DNA from: Galeruca laticollis
Taxonomy: Eukaryota; Arthropoda; Insecta; Coleoptera; Chrysomelidae
Length of the DNA: 64,000 nt
Direction: 5' to 3'
Assembly (NCBI GenBank): GCA_963921935.1
Contig: OY998176.1
Span: forward strand, 83,802,960-83,866,959
Made by a program: the position numbers and the translations under genes. Positions 52,889 through 62,906 of the stretch are shown in pieces. The stretch's first letter is position 1. Each line of letters starts with the position of its first letter. The notes under the pieces are model-generated. The model did not search any database, was not told the DNA's origin, and saw nothing but the letters and a program-made list of their open reading frames with translations.

Positions 52889-55792
52889 AGGGGTGTAGAC
52901 TAACTCGCGTCCGTGGCAGAAAGCTAAATGAGTTAGAGCGATCTTCGGCAGCCAGACAATATCTCCGGATCTCCTGACTACTATACATGGATTCACATAC
53001 TTCAAAAACTCACAACAATGGCCCTTCTCAGGGCCAAACGACAAAAAAACTCGGAGAAATGATCCGAATTTGCCAAATAAACGCCGAAGGACTTAGCAGA
53101 GCCACACTGAATGGAAATACCGTACCACAGATGAGAACGGCGAGCGCCTTGCCAACTGGGCAGACTCACACGATCTCCACCTAATCTTTGATGCTAAAGA
53201 ACGAAATACTTTCAGATCAGCTGCGTGGAACACTGAAACCAACCCAGACATTTGCTTTGCCTCAGAGAATGCTCTAAAACGCCCGACTCCAATGTCAAGA
53301 AAAGTCCTGGACGACTTTCCGCACAGCCAACATCGCCCTATAGTCCTCGAAATTGGAATTAAAATGCCGATAATCCACTCTACACCCAGGCCCAGATGGA
53401 ATTTTGGAAAGGCCCAATGGAATGAATTTGCTGTTCAGCTGGATAAAGTCGTTAGATGGATCCCTCCAGTGAGCAGCAACTATAATAGATTCGTAAAAGC
53501 CATGATAACAACTGCGAAAAAGTATGTACCTCGAGGATTCCGCAGAGAATATATACCGGGCTGGAACGCTGAGACGGAGCAGCTTTACCAGGAATTCCAG
53601 AACAATGGAGACTCTGAAATAGCCGACGAACTCCTCAACCGCCTGGACACATAACGCCTTAATAAATGGAAATAAACAACAGGCAGCATGGACTTTAAGA
53701 GATCTAGCAGGAAAGCATGGAGCCTTTTGAAGAAGCTGGGTAGCTTTAATCCACCAACCCGCGAACCACCGGAAGTATCAGTTGACCAAATCGCTACAAG
53801 AGTCATAACACTCTCTAAGGCCCCAAGTATAAGACAACAGAATACACATATTAAGAAACAACTGACATTCCTCCACGATACGACAACACCCACCCAGAAT
53901 TCTCCAAACCATTCTCTGCAGAAGAGGTAGATAAGGCACTTGAAGACACCAAATCTGGCAAAGCTCCGGGATTCGACGGAATTCACCCCGAATTCCTCAA
54001 GAACTGTGGAAAACACACTCGAATGTGGCTGAGTAAATTCTACTCTGACATTTTATTGACAAGTTATATGGTAATGGAGCTTAAGAAATCAAAAATAATT
54101 GCGATTCTAAAACCAAACAAACCCAAGAACCTACCTGAAAGCTTTCGCCCAATAGCCTTGTGAAGCTCATGCTATAAGCTCCTAGAAAGGATGTTATTAA
54201 ACCGACTGAGTCCTCTGATAATGGAGCATATTCCTGTTGAACAGGCCGGGTTTAGGCCCCACCGTAGCTGTGTCGACCAGGTGCTCAGCTTAACAACACA
54301 CATCGAAGCAGAGTTTCACAACTGTAGTGTATGTCGACCTGACAGCAGCATACGACACGGTCTGGAGAGAGGGGCTCCTCTACAAGTTTCTCAACGTGAT
54401 ACCATGCAGCCGAACAGCATCTCTACTGAACAACATGCTCTGCGATAGACCCTTCCAAATAATAACAGGAGGAAGCAGAAGCAAGATAAGACATCTCAAT
54501 AATGGGCTGCCCCAGGGCTCTGTACTTGCACCTGTCCTGCTTAATCTATATATTTCCGACACCCCACAGATATCGTCAAGAAAGTTCGGATATGCCGATG
54601 ACCTGGCCCTTGCATCCCAAAGTAAAACCATCGAAGAAGCTAGTAACGTACTGTCAGAAGACCTGAACATGCTGGGAAAATACTTCGCCGACTGGAGGCT
54701 AATTCCAAATATGAACAAGACTGAAGCGATGTGCTTCCACCTAAACAATAAACAAGCACGAGTGGAGCCCCAAGTGTATTTCAATAATAATCTACTACGC
54801 TATAATCCTTGCCCAAAATATCTAGGGGTAACAATGGATCGAACACTTTCATACAAAACACATTTAAAGAACACCGCAGCTAAAATGAATACCAGAAACA
54901 ACATAATCCGCAAACTCTGCGGCACTACTTGGGGCGCGAACGCATCCACTCTTAAAACCTCAGCGCTCAGCCTTGTCTACTCAGTAGCTGAATACTGCGC
55001 CCCAGTCTGGATAAACAGCTGCTACGTAAAGAACATCGATACCAAACTCAACGAGACAATGAGACTAATTAGTGGCTGTCTAAAAAGCACACCTCTGCCC
55101 TGGCTCTCTGTTCTAAGCCACATTGCACCTCCCTCCATCCGCAGACAAGAGAGCCTAGTTAGGGAATATAATAAAATAATAACAAATCCCCTACTTCCAA
55201 TACATAGTGACCTTCCCGAAGCCGGCCTGCAGAGATTGAAGTCTAGATCTCCCCCAATATTGCTAGCAGAAAAACTTGTGAGAGATAATTTCAATTTGAC
55301 CAATAAATGGAGAGAATACTGGGAAGCCTCGAAACCAGTCCAGGCTGTACATATAACTGATCCTACAGTGTCCTTACCAGGTATGAAGCTGCCTCGCCAC
55401 GAGTGGAAAACACTTAACAGGATAAGAACGTCTCACGGTATTTGCCGTGACTCATTCTATAAGTGGGGACTCACCGAAACACCAACCTGTGACTGCGGAA
55501 AGCCTCGCCAGACTGTCCACCATATTACAATGGAGTGCCCCCTTACAGCATACGGAGGAGAAATGAGCGACTTCTATGAGGCCACTGACTCTGTGCTGGA
55601 CTGGATCAATGGTCTAGATTTTAAAATTTAACTTCAAATCGTGCTATATTTATGTTTATGTTTATATTTTATTTCTACTTTTCTACTTTTAGATATACAC
55701 TTACATGTTTTTTATGACGTAATGTGGATGTGTACAATTTTAACTAATTATAACTAAATCCATGTATGCCATACGCTAAATAAATAAATAAA
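52889..55792 (+). mobile_element. Jockey-superfamily LINE, 5'-truncated, inserted in the pogo transposase
   Basis: Flanked by TCCTGCTGC on both sides. The 3' tail is (AAAT)n (CTAAATAAATAAATAAA). The 5' end is within a coding region and lacks an identifiable promoter or ORF1. The C-terminal 430 codons of ORF2 are unbroken, the earlier part is not. Confidence 0.85.
53053..55631 (+). pseudogene. ORF2 of the LINE in pogo: remnant endonuclease and largely intact RT
   Basis: Endonuclease traces start near 53060 (IRICQINAEGLSRA) and end with FPHSQHRPIVLEIGI at about 53330. A linker follows (RPRWNFGKAQWNEFAVQLDK; GWNAETEQLYQEFQN). Stops and frame changes occur at about 53652, 53930, 54162 and 54320. 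The RT is seen as SGKAPGFDGIHPEFLKN, ESFRPIAL, EQAGFRPHRSCVDQ, then in the long frame 54327-55631 YVDLTAAYDTVW, NGLPQGSVLAPVLLNLYIS, FGYADDLALAS and PKYLGVTMDRTLS. The C-terminus has EWKTLNRIRTSHGICRDSFY and CDCGKPRQTVHHITMECPL, a Cys/His knuckle. No RNase H is present, which separates it from the I-clade element. The clade within the jockey group is not fixed. Confidence 0.85.
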
Positions 55793-55801
55793 TCCTGCTG
55801 C
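55793..55801. repeat. Right 9-bp target-site duplication of the LINE in pogo
   Basis: TCCTGCTGC, matching 52880-52888. Confidence 0.85.
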
Positions 55802-56433
55802 TCTGCCACAAATTTCCACACTGACGGTTTCACCTCTATCTGCAGATGTGAGGGATACAACTGTGACTCTTGTCTCGTCACAGTTGTATATTCTATCGGC
55901 GGTAAAGTTATACTTATCAAAAAGTTGTTTACGTAAATCGTAAAATCCATCCACAGCCACTTTATTGAAACATATCGCTCTTGCAGCGGAAGTAGCTTCA
56001 GGTTTCCTAATTGACAAGTCTGGGTGACGTCTTAAAAAAGTTGTCATCCAATCTTTTACCAGCTTCATTTTTACTTTTATTAAAATTGTTGTGATTTTTT
56101 ATTTTTTTCCGCAAGCTGGAAAGCTAACCGTCTTAGCTCAACACAGGTTGATACGAATAATCTCGATTCCATTAATTTTATGTAGTCAACAAGCTCTCGC
56201 TCTTCTTGATGTGTGAAAACGCATTTATCTGGGCCTAGTTTCGGCTTTATAATTTGAGTAGTATTTAATTTCGCCTGTTTTGTCTTACGTTCTAATGTTG
56301 ATTTTAGTACATGAAAATGTGTAGATGCGGTCCTGTATCCTATTTGACCAGAGATTACAGCCTCTACTTTTTGTACCCTGTTCTCTTCACTCCATTTTCC
56401 CCGTTCTGTTACACGTTTATAAGTACGCACCAT
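55793..56433 (-). pseudogene. pogo transposase, N-terminal part to first catalytic Asp
   Basis: ATG at 56433: MVRTYKRVTERGKWSEENRV, then a psq-like helix-turn-helix (QKVEAVISGQIGYRTASTHF) and LKSTLERKTKQ. A CENP-B-like second DNA-binding region follows (CVFTHQEERELVDYIKLMES, LRRLAFQLAEKN). A one-base gain in a T run near 56083 shifts the frame. It continues with DWMTTFLRRHPDLSIRKPEA, ARAICFNKVAVDGFYDL and the first catalytic Asp in RIYNCDETRVTVVSL, then GETVSVEICGRAAG. The last codons run into the LINE target duplication, and the same frame goes on at 52880 (GRAAG then AYMPP), showing the gene was continuous before the LINE arrived. Confidence 0.8.
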
Positions 56434-56989
56434 TTTCTGAAATAAAAACAATACGTCTGCTTTAATATTACTATTTCTTTTTTGCGGGGCAAGGTGGGAC
56501 CCTATCCCTTCTTGCCTCTCCCAAAATACCTCAGCTTGCCCCACAGGGATTAAAAAGGTTAAACAAGATTCCCATAATTAAATTATTATTAAAATTTAAA
56601 TGTATGATGTCCTCAATAACAGTAATTAAACTACCATCAAACCCAGTAAAATACATTTGCATAAATACTTACATGAAACTCTCAGCAGATGCACAAACGT
56701 AGCACATTTATTTAACACATGCGAATTTGTTAAAATTTAACTTCCAACTAAAATCTGTGAACTTCGTTTACTGTTACAGAAATTTTCGTTACAGAGAGGT
56801 ACATTGTAAGTCATTAGATACTAGTTTCAGCTATTTGCGTACAGTCGTCAGATTCGGTGGGCTCCCATCTTACCCCGCGTCTTCATCTTGCCCAGCCCTC
56901 CGTAGTAATTCCCTTTTCAATTAACAAACCTTTTTTGCACTGTTTTTCTAGTTCTTTTAACCTTGAATGAATGTATCATTATCCAAAAA

Positions 56990-57190
56990 TTTGATGGAAT
57001 TAACGCAAACCACCATGTACAAAACCTTCATCACCCGCAATATGGGTTAATATTAAACAACGACCTCTCCCAATAGGAAATAGGAGTCTTTCAACTCATT
57101 GATACATCTTCTAAACATCTGGGCTAGTATTTTTAACCGATTTGTCTTGCCAGTGTGTCCTTCATTCAGCCAGGTTTCATCACAGGCAAC
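56990..57190 (-). pseudogene. DDE_3 transposase fragment around the first catalytic Asp
   Basis: Minus strand: PTTVACDETWLNEGHTGKTN, then AQMFRRCINELKD, and in another frame GRCLILTHIAGDEGFVHGGL. The DETW...GHT and LI.HIG..EGFV patterns match the DDE_3 family at 10.8 and 14.4 kb. It is next to the right end of the pogo element, with the C-terminal counterpart at the left end (47732-47980). The middle with the second Asp is not found. Confidence 0.65.
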
Positions 57191-57339
57191 GGTAGTTGGC
57201 GAATGACGCAAATACACCGCACAAAAACCACCACACTGAAAAAGCCCGATACAAACTGCCTACGGCATGTAAATCAAACCATGAAAAGTTACTCCATATT
57301 ATATACAGTACATTCATTTCATACAAAATGTCAATTTTT
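57191..57339. other. No feature recognised
   Basis: Short AT-rich gap between the DDE_3 fragment and the tandem repeat. Confidence 0.2.
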
Positions 57340-57840
57340 TTACAATTTATACGTTTTTGACCTCAGATAGAGAAAAACACACTTAATGTTTTTTGTAGCT
57401 CTATTGAAGGTCTTTCCAACGATATATAATAATTGGAATACTTGGTGTATGTACCTTTGCGCTGTTATTGTCAACCTTTGATTTTTTCGTTTTTATACGG
57501 TTTTTGACCCCGGAGAGAGATAATCACTCTGGAGGTTTTTTGTAGCTCTATTCAAGACCTTACTAATTGTATGTGATATTTGAGATTTTCGGTTTAGGCT
57601 TGTGGAGTTATAGCCAAAATAAATGGTACAATATTTGATTTTTTTTCGTTTTTTCAAGTTTTTCCATTTAATACAGTTCTCAACCAAAGATAGAGACAAA
57701 ACACCCAATATATTTTTTGTAGCTCTTGTCAAGATGTTTCCAATGACATAGATAGAATACTCCGGGTTTCTGGTGTACCTTACATGTGTAACGGCGATCT
57801 GAGTGGAATATGTCGTAAATAAAAAAAATCGATTGTTTTA
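57340..57840. repeat. Three degenerate tandem units of about 150-175 bp
   Basis: Starts near 57349, 57498 and 57672 share TTTTTGACC-type starts, GATAGAGA and TTTTTTGTAGCTCTATT followed by AAG. The units have drifted and differ in length. Non-coding. Confidence 0.5.
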
Positions 57841-58374
57841 GTTTTAATGCGTTTTATGTATTTTTTTAGCTATTTTAAATGGAAATAAGTGGTCGGAAAT
57901 GGTTTTTACCATGCCTGCTCCTAGGAATTCAGAGTTTACTGATAAAAATGAAAGGGATGATTATGGTTTATGAAGATTAACCTTTTTTATGGCTTTTACT
58001 CGGGAAAATTGCTCCGCGCGCTAAACAAATGTAGTATAACTGTATATCTTACTATTTTGAAAACAAACAACTCATTGAATTCAAAAATCTCTCAGATACG
58101 AATAAAGTACGACTATTCCTCGGAACGAGCCTATTAGAATGAACAAAAATCAGCATCCTCTTGAAGTCGAGGTTTCTACTTGGAAGTCCTTAACAGATCG
58201 TTGCGATGCCGAGGTTGAAAATCGCTTTCTGGAGAAGGGACAATTTTATTACGTTTAACCATAGTGAAATAGAAAATTCTAGGCACAAATTTTAGATGAG
58301 TGGAGTTGCTAGTGAGACCACAGCACAACACCTCTAGCAGGTTCACTTACGAAGTGGAACGAAGTTTTAGTAAG
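57841..58374. other. No feature recognised
   Basis: No gene or repeat recognised. The last 40 bases (AACGAAGTTTTAGTA) resemble, inverted, the sequence past the right end of the P-like element and may belong to its end. Confidence 0.25.
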
Positions 58375-59116
58375 GGGCCCGTCCGCTTGAGGCCGCATTT
58401 GTAGTATGACATAAAAATTACGTCCAATCCTCCAGAGAGGCCGGAGGAAGCATCAACTTCATAATATATTTTCTACTTTCATAAACAACGCCTTCGGTCA
58501 TTTAATTAATCGCTACATTGGATTAGTTTGTGTATTATTTGCATTTGTGTTTTCCTGCTTTTTCTGTCTTTTGTATGTTATTATGATTTTAGTGTTTTAG
58601 TTATTATCATTAACCTATAGTTTATTGAACTTTTGATTAGTATTAAGTGTGCTCTTCTCAAACAATTGTGACCGTGTAAGTATTTCTCAATTTATTTTAT
58701 TAAGTATGAATAGTGTTTTAAATAATGAAATTGATGAAACAATTCTTTAATTGAGGTATTCCTAATATCTATGTGGAATTTTTTTATGTAACTTGAAAAA
58801 ATATATCGAGATTTTTATTGTTATTATTTTCATATAATAAATGTAATCGGTGCTATAAGATGAAAGGCTATATTCATTTATGGTTGAATTGGGTTTTGCC
58901 CAAAAAAGTTAAGTTTATAGTGATCTATGCAATGTTTAAGTTGTATTGGTTTGTTGTATTAAAGAAAACATATCCTACATTTACTTTATAATGTGAATAC
59001 TATTTTGGCTGACCAATTTTGTATAGCACACTCGACCATAGTGAAATATATGTACATGATTTGCCAATTAGAACTGTTGTGTGAGATAAACCATTGCATT
59101 GCTTTTTAATTTACAG

Positions 59117-59374
59117 TTATCATGGCAACTCGTAAAAGAGCGCTGTTGTGTTCCTTTCTGTTTTAACACATCAAGTAAAAGACATGGGTTTACACAAGAC
59201 CCTGAACTGGTATTTGGTTGTCAAATATAAACAATCCTGCATTAAGAGACAAAACACTAGTCCAACGCAGTAACAATTATAGGATCTGTCATCGCTATTT
59301 TGCATGGCACTTTAAAAACCCAGGATTTCGAAGAGAGTTGACAAAAACCGCATACCCAACTCTATTCTTACCTG
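59117..59374 (+). pseudogene. THAP-domain exon of a P-like transposase
   Basis: After a TTTACAG acceptor the frame reads KERCCVPFCFN, FTQDPEL, and after a frame change NNPALRDKTLVQRSNNYRIC, HRYFAWHF and ELTKTAYPTLFLP, ending at a GTAGGC donor. The CxxxxC start and the AYPTLFLP end are the two ends of a THAP zinc finger (C2CH; usual end AVPTIF). The usual C-x-x-H (CSRHF) reads CHRYF, so the zinc ligand is altered. A stop and a frame change in the middle make it dead. THAP fingers are the DNA-binding part of P-element transposases. Confidence 0.65.
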
Positions 59375-59435
59375 GTAGGCAGTACGGTTTATTATAGAAG
59401 CCACATTTTTTAATAAAGTATTGTAGGTATTACAG

Positions 59436-59623
59436 ATGTGGATGGTCAGGAGGTATATTCTACAGTGGATGTTATGTCGATAGAAACTCCCTCTACATCA
59501 GTGGAATTGGAGAAAAAAATGACAAATAAGTTGATATTTATGTACCAGTACATGCATCAAGATGGGGAAACTTTGATTATATTTTATTTACTTGTTACAA
59601 ATTTCATATTCTGGATTCAATAA
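59436..59623 (+). pseudogene. Probable second exon of the P-like gene
   Basis: After a TTACAG acceptor: DVDGQEVYSTVDVMSIETPS, then TSVELEKKMTNK. Joining the donor at 59375 to this acceptor keeps the phase (LFLP-D-VDG). The sequence is acidic and Ser/Thr-rich and has no known domain. It ends at a stop at 59623 without a clear donor. Confidence 0.45.
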
Positions 59624-59916
59624 GACAAACAATTGAAATGGAACAGACGTTGTGATACTGTGCTTTGTCTAAAGTTTTACATTGGAAATTATACACATGT
59701 CTAATTATGTGAATATGCATATTTATTTTGAATTATTAAAAAGAATATATAAATAAGTAAATAAATATTAAAAAAAGTCAAAACTAACATTGTATATTTA
59801 TGACTAATTATTATCCCATCCAGAAAAGGCCTTACACCAAATTTGTTAGTTAAATCTCTCACAATAATGTTTCAATTGAAATTAATGTTCTTTACTGTTA
59901 TTAATTAATACTCCGG

Positions 59917-60395
59917 TTGAGATTTATGGAGTGCTACGTTTGGTCCCAGCTATTATATGGTGTAGAAACATGGACGTTAAAGGCACAAATAACTAAAAGA
60001 ATCGAAGCCTTCGAAATGTGGATTTACAGACGTATGCTGAACGTACCATGGACAGCCCAGCCCGAATTACTAACGAGGAAATACTACATAGAATTGGTCG
60101 TGAACGAAAACTACTAAAAATAATAAAAGTACGTAAGACAGCATATCTCGGACATGTATTACGACACGATAAATACTCTCTGTTACAAGTGATTATGCAG
60201 GGCAGAGTTGAAGGAAAGAAGGGAATTGGTAGAAAGAAGAAATCATGGCTGTGGAATATCCGAGAATGGACAGACATTGGCGTTGAGGAACTTTTTCATA
60301 TTGCTAAGGACGGAGATGCTTTTAAGAGAGTGGTCGCCAACCTCCGTTAAATGGGGACGGCATTTGAAGAAGAAGAAGAAGAACTATTATTAAAT
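59917..60395 (+). pseudogene. RTE-type LINE 3' fragment within the P-like element
   Basis: Reads LLYGVETWTLKAQITKRIEA, FEMWIYRRMLNVPWTA, then after a 5-base tandem duplication (AGCCC near 60053) in another frame ARITNEEILHRIGRERKLL, RKTAYLGHVLRHDKYSLLQV, GRVEGKKGIGRKKKSW and LWNIREWT, to a stop at 60350. It ends in a GAAGAAGAAGAAGAA tail (60365-60383). This is the post-RT C-terminus of the same LINE type as at 13.6 kb, but a different family. The simple-repeat tail is typical for RTE-type elements. Confidence 0.75.
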
Positions 60396-60479
60396 TGTGC
60401 CCGAATTCTGTGACTAAGTTACACTGCTTTGTGACAAGTTTAATAGAATTATTATTAACATAATTATTTTGTATTTTAG

Positions 60480-60645
60480 ATTAAGCACTAGAGTGCTAAG
60501 GAAGGAATCCTTTGATTATGGCCTAACTAGGCCTTTCAACCAGAATGCATTGGAAAACTTTTTTGGGCTAAATAGAACCCAAAAAGCTAGAAATGTTTCG
60601 CCACTAGCACATTATAGTTACCTGAATAGGGTCAAAAGAAAATGA
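60480..60645 (+). pseudogene. P-like transposase C-terminal exon
   Basis: After GTATTTTAG: STRVLRKESFDYGLTRPFNQ, then NALENFFGLNRTQKARNVSP and AHYSYLNRVKRK to a TGA at 60643-60645. The pattern F/LNQ-x-ALENFFG-x-x-R is the signature near the C-terminus of P-element/THAP9-type transposases. The exon itself is open. The exons for the DDE-like centre, which should lie between 59.6 and 60.5 kb, are absent. Confidence 0.65.
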
Positions 60646-61450
60646 TCTATGGATAAAATAGCGGCCGGTAAAAATTTCAAAATTATAAAATATATGGATG
60701 TCCATGGAAATATGACTTGCGTAGACCCTTTAAAGACACAGACCCATAACAATTATACAATGTCTAATTTATTACATTTTTGGAATTTATTATTTACCTA
60801 TCTGCTTTTACCTACTAAAATAAATATAAGCAATATATTCTAGTTTATTTATATCCTTATTTATGCTCATACGAATATTATACCTACATGATGTTTATAG
60901 TATTGAAAATAATTTCTTAGCAACCACTCAGTTCGCAATAGCCTACTAATTTCTAAATTCAAATTTCACATTGATAGTTTTCTGACTTGCATATTGTGAT
61001 AATATAATTTTTCAATATTAAATCTTCGTTTTTCCAGCCACAGAAAAAATTTGTGTATTATACATGGATAAAATACTTGATTTTAGCAACCTCAAGCTAA
61101 CATTTCGTACTTTTTTCCCTTGTATAATATGAACTTGTAATGTAAATATATTTTATTTTACTTTATAAACCATATTGATATTATTAGAGAAATCCTGATG
61201 CATGTTACCCCTAAGTAGTGTATTTTAGGGTTTATACCACAGTAAAAAAACTGTTTTACTCTGTGGTTGAAACCAACATTAAAATATAAACTGCTTATGG
61301 GTGACTTACATCGGGGTTTGTCTAGTATCAGTATTAATCAGTAGTATTATTATTCACGGCAGTGTAAAATTCCACTTATTCAAATTTCCCTCTCTTTTCT
61401 ACTATTTAAATGTCCCGCCATGTACACTAGCGCGTGTAGCGGACGGGCCC

Positions 61451-62906
61451 AGTACTACTAAATTGGTTTCGTTATTTAGTACAGGAGTTAACCTGCTAGG
61501 GGGATGTGCTGTGAGTCAGAATGGAATGTTTAAACGCTTGTCCTTAACGCTAGATATATCTGCAGCTGCAGCACTGTCAAGTGGACACCTGTAAAATCGC
61601 ATAATAGACACTTTTGTACGATATTATATATTCTGTTTGAAAATTATCTTTGTATAACTCTCAGTTCACTCTGTATAAATTTTTTGTATTACTTTTGCTC
61701 TTGTTGAAATATATTTTGTTATAGTTAATTTTAGTTTGTTTTTAAAAGACATTTTCCATAAAGAAAAATAAAAGTCGATTTACGTTTTTACAATTAAAAT
61801 TTAAGAAATAGTTTGTTTGTGTGTTTTAATAATATTATTAAATATTCCAATTTTAACAATCCTATCCAAAATAGCAAAAAGGGATTCACAAAATTTGAAT
61901 TCAAAACTTTCCGTGTTTCTGTTTCTGTGATCTTACGAAAAAAACTAGTCGAATTGGTTTGCTTTCTCCAATTTGGGAATAATGATTAAATTGTATTATA
62001 ACACATAAAAAAACAGCAAGACATAAAACCGTCTTAATGCAATTAGCGATTAAAAATAATTTATGAAACTCTCGAACAGATAACAAAGTCATTGGAACAA
62101 GTGAAGAAGTTGTTGAAGATTGTAATATCAGTTGTGTAGAGGGCGTTTAAGTGCTATGTGTTGTCCTTAAAGACAGGTGTTGGTTGCTATCTATCTATCT
62201 GCGACATACATGTAGATGAACGAATCTAGACCGTTTTATCACAACTTTGCTAATTTTATTTCATAATTTGTAATGCCTAATCAGGGTCGGACTTAATATA
62301 TTCATTTAACAAAAGTAGAAATATTTACAAAAGAATTTGTGAAAAATATTGAGTAAAATTCAAAAATAGCACGGTACTGGTGAAAATAAAAAGGAAACAG
62401 ACAATAAAATAACTGAAATATATGATACCAATCATCTACTACTGTACTACTACATACTATTAGCCACTATTTGTCTCGCTTGAGAGCTTTTTGACGTTAA
62501 TAATGATTAATGGAATAACAGACGTTCCGCCACTAGCGTCATTTTGTTCTTCGTGAAGGACAAAAGTGGTTTTAAGTATAAATTTCAAATTACGAAGCTA
62601 CATAAATAACCTAACGTTTAAACTAAATTATTAATAAAAAATATTGAATAGATGGGTATATAAAATACTACAGAACAAATTATCAAAATCGCAAATAGAT
62701 ACAGTATACCACTTTCGAAAGAGGAATGATCACGTATGAAAGATATTGTATGAAAAATAAATTAATCTTATGCCAGCGACGATAAGAGCGAAGAGAAGAG
62801 CTACATTTTAATAGAACATCGGATATTGTGGAGGGAACAGAAATGCGACATTGAGCTCTGTTTAAAGCGATACAATTGTTCAGAACCGAATTTCCAAGAC
62901 ATAACC
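61451..62906. other. No gene recognised; a small hairpin at 61242-61266 lies just upstream
   Basis: AT-rich. A plus-strand frame at 61301-61594 crosses the end of the P-like element and is not a recognisable gene. CCACAGTAAAA...TTTTACTCTGTGG at about 61242-61266 forms a small hairpin. A CTATCTATCTATCTG run lies near 62190. Confidence 0.25.

Larger units (their letters stand above)
48026..56902 (-). mobile_element. pogo-type transposon interrupted by a hAT element and a LINE
   Basis: The ends are similar inverted repeats (left GGGGAGGGCGGGGCAAGATG; right, inverted, CGGAGGGCTGGGCAAGATG), each next to TA (48024-48025 and 56903-56904). Further GGGGCAAG-type copies lie just inside (51563, 51608, 56484, 56535, 56865). 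Removing the hAT (48148-51496) and the LINE (52889-55792) leaves about 2.6 kb, a normal size for a pogo/Tigger-like element. Its transposase is on the minus strand and is broken. Confidence 0.75.
58375..61450 (+). mobile_element. P-like (THAP) element remnant
   Basis: GGGCCCGTCCGCT at 58375-58387 and its exact inverse at 61438-61450 enclose a 3.1-kb segment holding THAP and P-transposase-like exons on the plus strand. TTTAGTA and AACGAA also occur in mirrored order just outside. No 8-bp duplication could be fixed. The catalytic centre of the transposase is missing, and an RTE fragment has been inserted. Confidence 0.5.
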
